A stretch of 64,000 nucleotides of DNA from Cristatella mucedo (lineage: Eukaryota > Bryozoa > Phylactolaemata > Cristatellidae). The translations under genes were made by a program, and so were the position numbers. Below, piece after piece: positions 1 to 40,155 of the stretch. The stretch spans positions 1,630,001 through 1,694,000 of the forward strand of contig WPIO01000011.1 in the NCBI GenBank assembly GCA_009760855.2, read 5' to 3'. A model generated the notes under the pieces. That model ran no database searches, had not been told where the DNA came from, and saw nothing but the letters and a program-made list of their open reading frames with translations. The first letter of the stretch is position 1; every line of letters begins with the position of its first letter.

Positions 1-66
1 TGCCTAGAAAGGGATTGAGTTCACTGAGGGCGCTGCATCAAATGTATTATTGTAATTACTATTACT
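1..66 (+). mobile_element. 3' end of a family A LINE, cut by the window edge
   Basis: The first bases match the 3' terminal hairpin of the family A LINE (a GCCTAGAAAG...GAGGGCGC stem-loop followed by CATCAAATG and an ATT-rich tail). Only the tail is visible. Confidence 0.75.
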
Positions 67-144
67 TCTGCGACGTGTGCTCATTATCTGGGCATGCTTG
101 TCAAAAATGACTTGTTATTGAATAAGCATGTTGGAGCCGACCAG

Positions 145-195
145 CCCACCTAACCAACATCCTCCGGTGCCCACCTAACCAACATCCTTCCATGC
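145..195. repeat. Two copies of a ~26-bp tandem repeat
   Basis: The phrase CCCACCTAACCAACATCC occurs twice in succession. The rest of 67-570 shows no gene or recognised repeat. Confidence 0.5.
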
Positions 196-570
196 CGCCG
201 GCTAGTCGGCGTCCAGTCGTCTCGCTCGCGGTTGAATACTAAATTGAATATTTGGTGATCGGACCTTCTGTTCACGTGTGCCAAAGTCAGGATTTCACTT
301 CCCACTTCTGTCGCCCCATCTGCAATGACTAAGCTTCACTTGTAAGCAGCTGCAGATGCATCCGTTCCACCTTTCCGCTTTCATTTCATCCCAGTCTTCA
401 CTTGTCGTCCTTTAGTTCATTTGTTTGCTTGCTCAAGTGAGAGCTGCTCCGACCGGAACCCCCCCCACATTGCACCACAAGTGACTCATAGTCTTGTTGC
501 TTCTAGCTTCTAGGTATCTTGCATAAGTGCGATACCTGTGCTCGGTGCTTTGTGCTCTGTTTCCTTTCCT

Positions 571-730
571 GGTTTGGTCCAGGAGGTAAGGTGCTCGCCT
601 TCTCTCTGTCACGAGCATACAGTCACGAACAAAGCACGACCGACGTCGGAGATCCGAGGCCTGTGGCATATGTAAAGTGCCTGGGTAGAAATAAAGTTCC
701 ACCAGGGACCTATACAAGTGAAATACACAC
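571..730 (+). mobile_element. SINE-A copy (tRNA-derived head, LINE-like tail)
   Basis: The head GGTTTGGTCCAGGAGGTAAG followed by GTGCTCGCC is the degraded A-box region shared by the other SINE copies. The end (GTAAAGTGCCTGGGTAGAAA...) resembles the 3' hairpin of the family A LINE. Confidence 0.6.
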
Positions 731-744
731 ATATATGTAAACAC

Positions 745-1346
745 ATTATCATCAACACTTAGCTATTGCTTCTCTTGCTGTTAGTTGATTAGCATCTGGA
801 ATTGAGATGTATAGGTACTTTTCTCAGGGTGCCATAAAAAATATTATTTTTATTAGATACTGGTAGTTACTGACCAGGCTAAGAGAGACAATTTTTCACA
901 AAGGCAGGTCACTACCAGGATGTAGGACAGATGGATGTAGGAGCGCAATCGAGAAGGCCTAGCTTGCAGGAGCATGCCTTAGCCAAATGTAAAAGAGATT
1001 GGCATGATTAACAATGGAGATTTATTTGCGATGGCACTGCGGCCAGCACGGCTGGAAGCTGGCAACCACTCGTGCAGGTAGCATGGCCGGCAGGCTACAT
1101 GGAGAGATCACGATGTAATGCACCAGCTGCACTTTCAGGTAAACGACTTCGAGGAAGTGATGCGTTTGAGTAGCTGGTTTCTGCTGGAGCGGCAGCCTGA
1201 ATCCATAGTGCTACTTGCAGCATTCACGACCGTTTCAATATTTAGCTTCAGTTGTGAGATTCTTCATGCTTGAGCGCCAGCCTTGCCGGATTTCTGAACA
1301 CGATGCCACCAAGATGGCAGCCGGCTGTTTCTCTGAGCCGTCGCAG
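745..1346. other. No recognised feature upstream of the first receptor exon
   Basis: This stretch lies 5' of the first recognised GPR158-like exon and is presumably intron. I see no convincing exon, RNA gene or repeat in it. Confidence 0.4.
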
Positions 1347-1376
1347 CATGTCAGCCGCCGGCATCTATGCATGCAG

Positions 1377-29784
<28,408 letters not shown>

Positions 29785-31060
29785 GCCACGTCGCGCCCGC
29801 GCGTCGGCTCAGCCAGCGGTCGCAGGAGCGATGCGGCGGCGGCGGTGAACTGCTGGATCGCCGGCTGCCGCAGCTGTCAGCATCCTGGGTTTGCACCACG
29901 ATACTGATGCGGGTTTCCGGAGGTTCGAGAGGCTTCCACAGAAAGCGACCACTCATCACGGTCTTCGCGCCAGAGCGCTCTGTCACTCGCGTCGTCGTCG
30001 CCCCAGCCGCTGGCGCCGCAGCGCTTGCCTGAAAGCGCTACGCACAGAAGCGTTCTCTCCCGAAAGACTCGGATTGAGGATTGTCCTGCTCTCTTGTACT
30101 GTGTACATCGTTAGGGTCGTAAAGACCGCACTCTGCTTGAGCGACGCGAATGACAGAGCAGCAGCCAACGAGCCATCACCGCAGTGTAAAGAGGCAGGCG
30201 TCGCCGACCTCACTTCGCGGCGACGGCGGCAGCGGGCGATGGGCGGGGCTCGAGCGAAGACGCCGACCGGCGCCATTTGTCTGCTACAGCGTCTGCTCGG
30301 TCGTCCGAGCTCTTGTCGCCGCCGGTCCAATCCACCGATCCGAGCATTCTTCGGCGACGCAGCGAGGCAGCGATTTAAAACTAAATGCCTCGGTGCGTCT
30401 GCAGCCGAGATCCTGGGGTCAGAGGCTATTTCCCGCCATGCTCAAGCCACGCCACCGCTCGCCACGCCGCTGAGCTAAGGTAAGACGAGCGGCCTTCAGG
30501 TTGTATATAATTCATTTAGTTAAACCTCTTCATAATACCGCATGCACCCATAAAAACAGGGGAGCTAAACAAAAACTACTGAGGACCCTAGGTACATTAC
30601 GCTACGGGGGGGGGGGGCACAGGAAACACGAGGCCAACTCTCTCGACGTGGAGGAAAAACTCGGACAGGAGCAATCTTGAGTATGAGCGACAATCCACAC
30701 AAGTACCAGCCAAGACAACATCCACACGACATTGGCTGCAGTTACGGGGCTTTACTAGCACGGTACATCTCAGCTCGCCGAAGGCGCCAGCTCGCAGAGG
30801 GAGGTAACGAACAACTCGCTACAGCGCTACAGGGGGAACGTGAAATATACGAACCGTAACAACGAGCGTGCCATCTAGCTCCGCTCAGGCCTTGGTTACT
30901 CGTTGCCTTGCGTGCGTGGCCGCATCGCCGAAGCACGCCTGCACCCATCCGCACGCATAACTCGGCGAGACCGGGAGAACAATTGCCGCGACATTCGCCG
31001 CCGCCTCCTCGCGGTGGCGTCGCTGCAAAGTGCCCGTTTAGTGTTCATCCGTAACTCACC
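29785..31060. other. GC-rich stretch 3' of the receptor stop codon
   Basis: Possible 3' UTR or extra coding sequence. Several overlapping frames on both strands stay open because of high GC, and none is clearly better. A G homopolymer lies at 30606-30617. Confidence 0.35.
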
Positions 31061-31715
31061 GCATGCTGGTCTACCGGCCTGTGCACTCAGGCGCTTCCAG
31101 TTAGTGCAAAACTCTGCAGCTAGGCTTGTCTATCGTGAGCGTCTCAGTTGCCACATCACACCACTTCTCGCCGACCTGCACTGCCTCCCAGTCAAGCAAT
31201 GCATCGATTACGAGGTTTTGTCACTCAATCTTAGGTCCCTTCATTCTTTAGCTCCAGCCTACCTATCAGAACTACTCTCCCACTCACCAGGCTAAACATT
31301 GTACCATCCACTTTTCGTAATCTAACTGTTTATCTACACCTCGTACAAACCTCAAATCCTTTGGAGACCATGCATTTAGTTCATATGCTTCCAAAGCCTG
31401 GAACTAACTCCCGACTTAAGAGCATTAAAAAGAAATTAAAAACGCACCTATTTAGCACAGCATTTAGTGGGTCCTTGTGATTCGTTCGTTATGTGCCTAT
31501 TACTGCCGACACTGTGCATGCTGCCACTAACCACACTTGCATGCTGACCCTGCACGTGTCACCCCAAAGTTAGTTATTCTTGTTGTTTATTGAGCATGCT
31601 ACCACTAACCATTCGATCGTGCTTCCTTTGCAGCTAATACAAAGCGCCTAGAAAGAGATTGAGTTATCTGAGGGTGCTTTATCAAGTGTGTTATTATTAT
31701 TATTATTATTATTAA
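31060..31715 (+). pseudogene. 5'-truncated family A LINE
   Basis: Encodes AGLPACALRRFQLVQNSAAR and the following RT C-terminus with a few breaks, then the 3' UTR, hairpin and an ATTATTATT tail at 31690-31713. Confidence 0.8.
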
Positions 31716-31889
31716 CATATTGGATCGGCTCTCTAAGAGTCGCTGAAAGGCAGGTCATCTTTGCTCTCGCTATATTACGGCTGCTCACGGTAGCTCGAAC
31801 AACTCATTTTGGTGGCCTAGCGAAGGTATTGCTGTCGCAACTTTCAAGCTCTAGTCTATCGCCTAACATAATTGAGGCTTTCACTTCCG

Positions 31890-32825
31890 GTATGATGACT
31901 CACAGCTGCGCTTGCGCTTCATCCCTCCCTGTCTTCCAGCACGTGAAACTCTCTCAACACCCTCGCTACATGCATGACGTCCTGACGTCCACACATGGAT
32001 GGCAGCAATTTTTCTCAAATTGAATGACGATAAACCAACTTACTAGTTATGAGCAAACCTAGTGTTACTCGAAAATCGGAAAGCTTGTCGCTCAAAATCT
32101 AGGTGTCTTGTTCAAAAATGACCTGTGAGTAGATGACCTAGTGTGCCATCACGGCTAGACGACCACGCCAGGTCCAAAGTTGGCCCTACTTTCTCCTTCG
32201 CAGCATTGCAAGAATTGAGCCTGCTTCGACAGGGATACTACGTCCTAATTGGTCCATTTGTTTGTGGTTTATTCCAGTCTTGACTTCGGTAACTCAGCTT
32301 GCAGGTGTACCGACCTAATACAATCAGGTCCATACAGTTAGTGCAAAACTCGGCAGCTAGGTTTTATTTGTCGTTGTTGTCTATCTACCTTGAGGTGTTC
32401 TCACTCACTTTTAGATCCCATTATCACCTGAGTCCATCCAACCTGTCAGAGCTACTCCCCTATCAGGCTTAGCATAACACCATCAGCTCTGGTGACTCAA
32501 ATCGTTTATGTGTGCCTCGGACCAACCTCAAATTCTTTGGAGGACCGCATCTTTAGTTTGTATGCTCCCAAAGCCTGAAACTCACTCTCAAGAGGAACCA
32601 TGACATTCACTGACTTGAAATTTAAAAAGAAGCTACCAACGCATCTGTTTCTAGCAGCTGCTGCTGGGTCTTTGTGATACGTCCTGTGCGTGCTTATGCT
32701 AGCTGACACCGTGCCTGTTAACCATTAACCATACAGTCAAGCTTACTTTACAGCACACGTTAAGTTCCTAGAAAGATTAGATTCTCTGAGGGCGCTATAC
32801 ACACATATTAATCATCATCTCTGGT
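31890..32825 (+). pseudogene. Degenerate family A LINE 3' part
   Basis: Begins near WQQFFSN / LKLNDDK-like sequence, continues through a heavily mutated RT C-terminus, and ends with the hairpin (TTAAGTTCCTAGAAAGATTA...GAGGGCGCTATAC). It is older than its left neighbour. Confidence 0.6.
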
Positions 32826-33921
32826 ACAACAGAACCCGCACAATCGATAACCGATAGCTGCCTCAGCACGTCAGTTGACTGGCGAAAGCACAAGCTCTGA
32901 CACCCCATTAGTTTTTGCAGCCATAGGACTAACCTCAAGATTGATATAGAAATAAAGTTACGAAAGGCAAGCTATCTTTCAGTTGGGTGGTTGCCTAACG
33001 TACCAGCTTGGGGTCATCGGTCAAGCAGACCCATCGGCTGCCAGGCAGCATGCATTCTGCAGCCCACTCACAAGCATTCGATTTTCCATGTTATCGTGTA
33101 CACAGCAATAAACTACGGTCATAATGTCAAACTACACGAACGTCTAGTTTCGGATTCTGCTCTATCAGCAGACAAGTATAGAAGCAGCTTGCTGCACACC
33201 TATCATTCCATTCCCAGTACACCACTCCGGACTTGCAAATCCGCTGGCTTGCAAGAATGTGGAATTTTTAAATTCTACTTGTACTCCTTTCTACTTCCTT
33301 ATGCCTTTTGGTGGCACGTGTTATATGCTCGCATGCATACCGATTTGGTGGCGTCTATATAGGAATCGCTGTGCATATGCGACGCATGCACGTGCTCTTT
33401 TCCAAGTCGTTCAAATGAAAAGGCTGTCACTGACAAAAATAGATATGCAGATCGAGACCCTGTTCTACAGAAGCGATGACTGCAGCTGCTTAAACGTGTG
33501 AATCTTATCATTTTTGGAGGACAAGAGGCAGAAGGGCTAGACGAGGCAAAGACAAGTCAGAGAGACTGACAGAGGCTAGAGAGAGAATGTCGGGTGTGTT
33601 TGCAGACATACAGAAACCAGTAAAAAATAAGTTATGTGCACTATTAGTGCCCAGAAGCCAGCCAGCAACACCGCGAAGCCACAGCAGCACACTCAGATGA
33701 TAGCACGACTGTCGAATGAATGGATCACAGTCGCACATGCACGCGCACAGTGGCGCATGCATGCGTAGGGCTTCCATTATGTATGTGAGCCTTGCGCAAT
33801 GTAAATGCTACTGCTGCCACCACGTGGCCACATCTCGCAGCTCAATAGCAGCAGCCAATAGCACGATGCCAGACGACGTCCTTCGGATGCAGACGATGAC
33901 TGGTTATCGCAGGGCCGCCCT
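32826..33921. other. Intergenic region between the convergent receptor and ORC6 genes
   Basis: The receptor (plus) and ORC6 (minus) converge here. I see no further exon, and no clear poly(A) signal for either gene could be fixed. Confidence 0.4.
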
Positions 33922-34028
33922 TCAGCCTGCATGCTGCAGCACTTTCTCCTTCCACCTCAAAAACTCGGCTTTCTTCTGTGATTCGTCAATCATAGGACGG
34001 TGTCGTTTCTCGAGAGCAGGCAAACGAT
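33922..34028 (-). CDS. ORC6: ORC6 exon 7: C-terminal ORC3-binding helix and stop
   Basis: The acceptor is CTCGATTTCAG|AT and TGA is at 33924-33922. It encodes RLPALEKRHRPMIDE, then SQKKAEFLRWKEKVLQHAG. The FLRWKEKVL segment aligns with YEEWKRKIL of human ORC6. Phenylalanine stands where human has Tyr232. Confidence 0.92.
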
Positions 34029-35120
34029 CTGAAATCGAGGGGAACTCTTGATGACGGCAACTTGGCCAGCTCTTGCACTAGGAGAGCAAACACTGGTACA
34101 CTGACGCCCGGAGAGGAGGGGAGAAGAGGAGAGAGGCAGCGGCGGCGGCGGAGGGGAGAGTGAAGCAAGTCGCATCCCCTTTGGGGCCTTTCGGCACGAC
34201 CCAAACGCAACAGGCGACCTGCTACGATTGGCTGACTCTCTGGGAGATTGAGCTTCAGCTCTATCCCCTCATTGGCCGATCGAGCGCAGCCTCGTGAAGT
34301 AACAACTCCTGGCAGCATCCCTACCTACGTTTATGCCACAGGCACACGTGCACACGCCGTAACAAGATTCAAAAGACTGCGCATGCGCAGACATTGAATG
34401 AGAGAGAGGCGGGCAGGCAGCATCCACGGCGCACAGCCTTGCACAACTAAGCACAACGAGCACCAGCCTCCGGTCAGCAAAGCAAGTAACGAGTTTGCTA
34501 GGCAACTACCACGCTGACGACGGGCCGCCGAGAAGCCTCGCGCAAAGTGCAGCTCGATGGCTGCTTTAAAAACGGAGAGAGAGAGAAAGGGGAGATAAAT
34601 TTCTGACACTTGCAGAGCCCATAAGGAGCAGTGAGCATTCGACCAGCCAGCACAACTTGACAGATAATGAAAACAAACAAAGAAACCTTCTCACCTTGAG
34701 TTGCAGGTTGCTGGCAGTCATCGTCGTTGGCTGCACAGGCTGTCGAGGCGTCCAGGCCGCCATCTGACGTAGCAGCTACAAGAAGATCTCCGTAATGCTA
34801 GCAACGACTGGCACTTGCACCAGGCAAAGGCTCAAGCGACATTTCATGAAACAAGAAAGACCGTCAAAATAATTACCTCGGCTGGCTGCGACCTCGCGAT
34901 TCAGAGCCTCCATGTGAGCGACCAGCTTGTCGAAGATGGTGTGACGACAGCTAGCCGCAGCAGTCAGCTTGGCTTTCGACAGCTTCGTGCCAGCTGCTCT
35001 GCAATGCAACGCCACCACCGACGCTGTAGCTGCCGGACACTGCAGAATGCAACCAAGCAGCACTCTGCAAGACCTCGCAGACAAGGCTGGTGCAGACTTG
35101 TGCGCACACAGGCGGCAGGC

Positions 35121-35156
<36 letters not shown>

Positions 35157-38100
35157 CTCTTAAGTGGCTGCCCGCCCCGATGGCAGATGGGCAGCGGACA
35201 GTGCCGAGGTGACGACATACCCTCTGCCTGCATCTACAACAGTACGAGGGAGGGAGGGGGAGGACGAGGCTGCTCTCTTTTGGCTGCCTCACCTGGCCGC
35301 AACGAACAGAGCAGCAGCACTGGTGGCTGCAGTCAGTGCTTCAGAATCGGAGCCGAGATAGTGGTCGCAGTACCTGCGGTAGAAAAAACAGCGCTCTCGG
35401 TGAGGGAACAGGGGGGTGGACAGGCTGCAGCACAGGCGTGCAGTGTAGTGACGGATGCATGGTGCAAGAAAAATCACCTCAGCCACTGACATTCATTCCC
35501 TATAGTAATAATAATAATAATAGTAGCTTATTTAACAGCCACATTGTATAGCATCAGAAGAGCCTTGACGGCTATCACCACTGCTTGCAGTTGGCAATAA
35601 AGGATAATAATAATAATAATAATAATATTGCACTTGATAAAGCGCCCTCAGAGAACTTAATCTCTTTCTAGGCGCTTTACATTTGCTGCAAAGTGATACG
35701 CAATAGAATAGTAAGTAAAATCATGCTTGAAAAACAAACAAAATGAATAACATGGTTAGGGGTTACATGCACTGGGTCAGCATGCAAATGTGGTTAGTGG
35801 CAGCATGAACAGTGTCAGCACGCATAAGCACATCGAGGACGAATCACAAGGACCCACTAAATGCTGTCCTAAATAGGTATGTTTTTAAGTTTCTTTTAAA
35901 TGTGGTCAGGTCAGGGGATGTTCTGATGCAGGTCGGGAGGGAGTTCCAGGCTGTGGGAGCATACGAGCTAAATGCACGGTCTCCAAAGGATTTAAGGTTT
36001 GTACGAGGTATTTCTAGACTGTTGGATTCCGAAAAGCGAGTGGTACGATGCTTTGCCTGATGGGGTAGTATCTCTGAAAGATAGGCTGGAGCCATAGAAT
36101 GAAGAGACCTAAAAGTGAGCGACAAAACCTTGAAGTCAATCCGTTGCTTGACTGGTAACCAGTGCAGGTCGGCGAGAAGTGGAGTAATGTGGCAACTGCG
36201 ACGCTCACGGCAGACAAGCCTAGCTGCAGAGTTTTGCACCAGCTGCAATCGCCTGATCGCACATGCTGGTAGGCCAGTAAGCAGTGAGTTGCAGAAGTCG
36301 AGACGAGATGTCACGAATGCATGGACCAACTTGGACGTGGTATCCTTATCTAAACAAGCCCTAATTTTAGCAATGTTATGAAGCTGAAAATAGGCTGATT
36401 TGACTGTGGAGCTGATGTGGTCGTCTAACGAGAGGTCGCTTTGGAATATGACACCTAGATTTCGAGCTGATGCAACTGGAGATATGCTGGCAGAGCCAAT
36501 TTTGAAAGTCAGCCTTTCCAATTTCTGAATAACACTAGGTTTGCCCATAACTAGTAAGTTAGTTTTATCATCGTTTAGTTTTAGAAAATTTGCTGCCATC
36601 CATGATCGGATGTCATCAATGCATGCAGCAAGTGAGTTGAGAGAATTTGAGGTGCTCGAAGGCTGGGAGGGATCAAAGCAAAGGTACAACTGAGTGTCAT
36701 CCGCATAGAAGTGAAAGCCTAGATTGTGCTTGGCAATCACATCAGCGAGAGGGAGAGTATAGACGGTGAAAAGGACCGGACCTAGCACAGAGCCCTGAGG
36801 TACTCCATATTTTAGAGGTACTTCAGATGATCTTTGTCCATTCACATCAACACTCTGGAGTCTCCCACTGAGATAGGACCTGAACCACTGCAGAGCAGTG
36901 CCAGTGATGCCCAGGCGAGATGAGAGGCGCTCTAGAAGTACTTTGTGATCGATGGTATCAAAAGCTGCCGAAAGATCGAGCAAAACAAGAAGAGACACTC
37001 TACCCATGTCTGCATTCCTAAGTAGGTCGTTGTATACCCGAAGCAGTGCTGACTCTGTGGAGTGATTAGCTCTAAAGCCAGACTGGAACTTACTAGCAAG
37101 GTGTGAGGTTTCGATATACGAGTTCAGCTGGTCTGCCGCGACCCGTTCCAGTGTCTTTGATAGGAATGGTAGAAGGGAGACTGGGCGGTAGTTGCTTAAG
37201 TTCTCTTGGTCTAGTGTAGCTTTCTTGAGAAGTGGCCTGACTACAGCTTTTTTGAAAGGTGCTGGGACCTGACCTGAGGCTAATGACATATTAATGATGT
37301 TGGTTATGCATGGCAGCAGCAGATCAATGCAACGTAGGAGCAGGACAGTGGGAATAGGGTCCAGTGGACTTGTTGTCTTCTTTGATTGAGATACGAGCTT
37401 TAGGACTATGTCACTGGTGACCTGTTTAAATGCAGACATTGAGGCGCAGCCAGGAACCGAGGAACAGCATTCTAGTGGGAAGGTTGTCGTCGCAGGGATG
37501 GATTCCCTGATTTTGTCTATCTTCTGCACAAAGAATCGAGAGAAGCGATCGGCTAGATCATCACAAGGATCATCAGGTAAGGAGCTAACCTGGGAACGGT
37601 TGAGGAGATGGTTTATTGTCGACATCAGCATTTTTGGATTGTGCATCTGTGATTCAACAATGTTTCTATAGAAGCTAGACTTAGCCTTTGCTAGGATCGA
37701 TTGGTACGACCTACAGTAGTCTTCATATGCCTGTCGATGGACAGTTAGTCCGGATCTTTTGTATGCCTTTTCAAGCTTTCGTTTAGTAGACTTGGCTAGT
37801 TTAATGTCTGTGGTAAACCATAGGCCGTCTGGGCGGGGGCGCACAGTGCGCTTTGTCAAAGGTGCAAACTCGTCGAGCGTGTCAGCTAGTGTCGTGTTGT
37901 AGCAATCTACCAGTGATGACAGATCGGAGGGAGGACTGAGCAGCAAAGGTGAAGCAGATATGCTCGCACGGACAGCATCGATGTCAAGGGTCTTGAGGTT
38001 TCGCGATTCACAGGTTATTTTAGAGGAGAATGTGGGCACACACTGTAGATTGAATGAGATCTGCATGTGGTCAGATAAGCAGGATTTGGTGATAACTGGT

Positions 38101-40072
38101 GATGACAAAGTGCAGTCATATGAGAAAATTTGGTCGAGTGTGTGACCCTTGATGTGGGTAGGGCCATGCACATGAGCCACAAGAGATAATGAGTCTGTCA
38201 ATGTACGAAATTCGGTGCTGAAAGCGTCAGATAAGTTATCAAAGTGAACGTTGAAATCACCCATAACGAGGAAGGATCGATTTCTTGCACACAGAATCGA
38301 AATGAGATCGGAGAAATCTGAGATAAAGGAGGATTTGGTACCTGGTGGGCGATAGACTACTGCCACTATCGGTAGCTTGTTTTCGGGTGAGACCAGGACA
38401 ATTGATTCAAAAGACTGCTTCGAGGGTACCGCAAATGGCTTGAAGTTGAATTTCGAGCGCACGATCATAGCAACTCCACCTCCAGTTTTTTGATTGATCT
38501 AGGGGTGTGAAAGAACGTGAAACCAGATGGAGTAGCGTCTTTAATTGTCGGGCAGTTTATCGATTTCAGCCAAGTTTCAGTTAGGGCGAGCAGGTCGATA
38601 CCATTTTCAGAAATAAGGTCGTTTATTACTAGAGGTTTATTGCACATTGAGCGAGGATTCCAAAGGCAAGCGTTAAGTCTGGCCGATTGGGTTACAACAG
38701 GCCTGATGACCACTAAGTTTGAGAGATTTACAGTGACGCATGCGGGGGAGCGTGCTAAGCGGTTCGAGACAATGCTAGGAATACCAAACGAGCAGCGTCT
38801 AAGCTGGCGGTTCCGGCCACCGCGGCGGCTACGGGGTGCTTTCCTTTTGTTAATGCATAGTTCATGAATCTTAGCAACCACATTAATATCTAGGAATGCA
38901 TTTGATATACGATGACGAAGCGATAGCAGCTGCTGACGACCATAACTAACAAGTATGTTACTAGCCGCCGGCGTAGCTAATGCAGCCGCCGGCGTGGGAG
39001 ACCCAGCAGCCCGAAGCGAAAAGCGTTTAGATGTCCATAGGCACGTAATTTCTTACGCGCTACGGTCAAAAAAAATGGATCGCCAGGATTCGAACCCACG
39101 ACCTCCATCGTAAAGAGCAAGCTCCGTACCTCCTGGCCTATAGCCTCTGATATTGACCCTTAGCCCCTGACATTGAGACTTAGCCTCTGACATCGACCCC
39201 TAGCCTCTAACATCGATCCATTCATCATCACACATGCTAGCAGAATTCAAACCCGAAACAAATCGCGATGAGAGTGGCAAACAATAATAATAATAATGCA
39301 CTTGATAAAGCTCCCTCAGAGAACTTGATCTCTTTCTAGGCGCTTTACAAACAAGACCTGCTCCCAGACGCTCTTTCGATGTCACCAGCATGGCCTACTC
39401 ACTGCACACTGAAACACGGCTAAGCAATCGATGACTACTACAAAAAGCAGGCAAGCGGCGTGTCGCGAGTTAATTTAAAACTGGAGCTTGCAGCTAAAAA
39501 CAGAAGCACGAATGCATGTGTCAAGTTAGGAACAATCCCCTGGTCCCAAAGCACTGGAGTCAGGTTCGATCAAAGTAGAGCAGTCAATGCCGGCAGCTTG
39601 GATCTGCAGCATTAAGGAGCAGGCAACGTGCCACGTGGGCTGATTCAACGCAAAGCAGCACAAACTATGCCAGGCATTACAGTAACCCCTGGGAGAACAG
39701 GCTTGGGAGCCGTCGCCAGGCCGGTATGCGGTCACCAGGGGGGGGGGTGGTGGCTTAATACAGCAGACGGATCAACCCTTAGCAATAAACGACACACACA
39801 CTTGACTCACCTGCAAACCATCGACTGAGCTGCCTGAACGTGCTGAGTGCAACCGAGCTGGACGGCTAGCTCACGAACGGTGATTCCGTCGCGAATACCG
39901 AGTAGGCGAAGCAAAGACTGCAGATGCAATTGATAGTTCTTCTTGGTCAGTCCAGAAAGCTTGATAAGCTGCCCCTGCAGAAGAGGAAAAGGAGTGCCAT
40001 AGCCGATCAGTGGGAGCCAGGCGTGGTTGGTGTGCAAAGGAGAGAGACCAACAGAGCAGAGCAAGCAGCACC

Positions 40073-40155
<83 letters not shown>

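Larger units (their letters stand above)
35615..38990 (-). mobile_element. Near-intact CR1/L2-like LINE (family A reference copy) in ORC6 intron 3
   Basis: A non-LTR retrotransposon with an AP endonuclease, a reverse transcriptase, a 3' UTR, a terminal hairpin and an (ATT)n tail (35602-35625 on the plus strand). It lies in the transcriptional direction of ORC6. The 5' end is only approximate. Other family A copies in the window align to it and are mostly 5'-truncated. Confidence 0.92.

Noticed and set aside
39070-39140. Functional tRNA gene on the minus strand
   Set aside because: There is a good B box and a T run, but the acceptor stem does not pair and the T stem is poor. It fits a SINE head.
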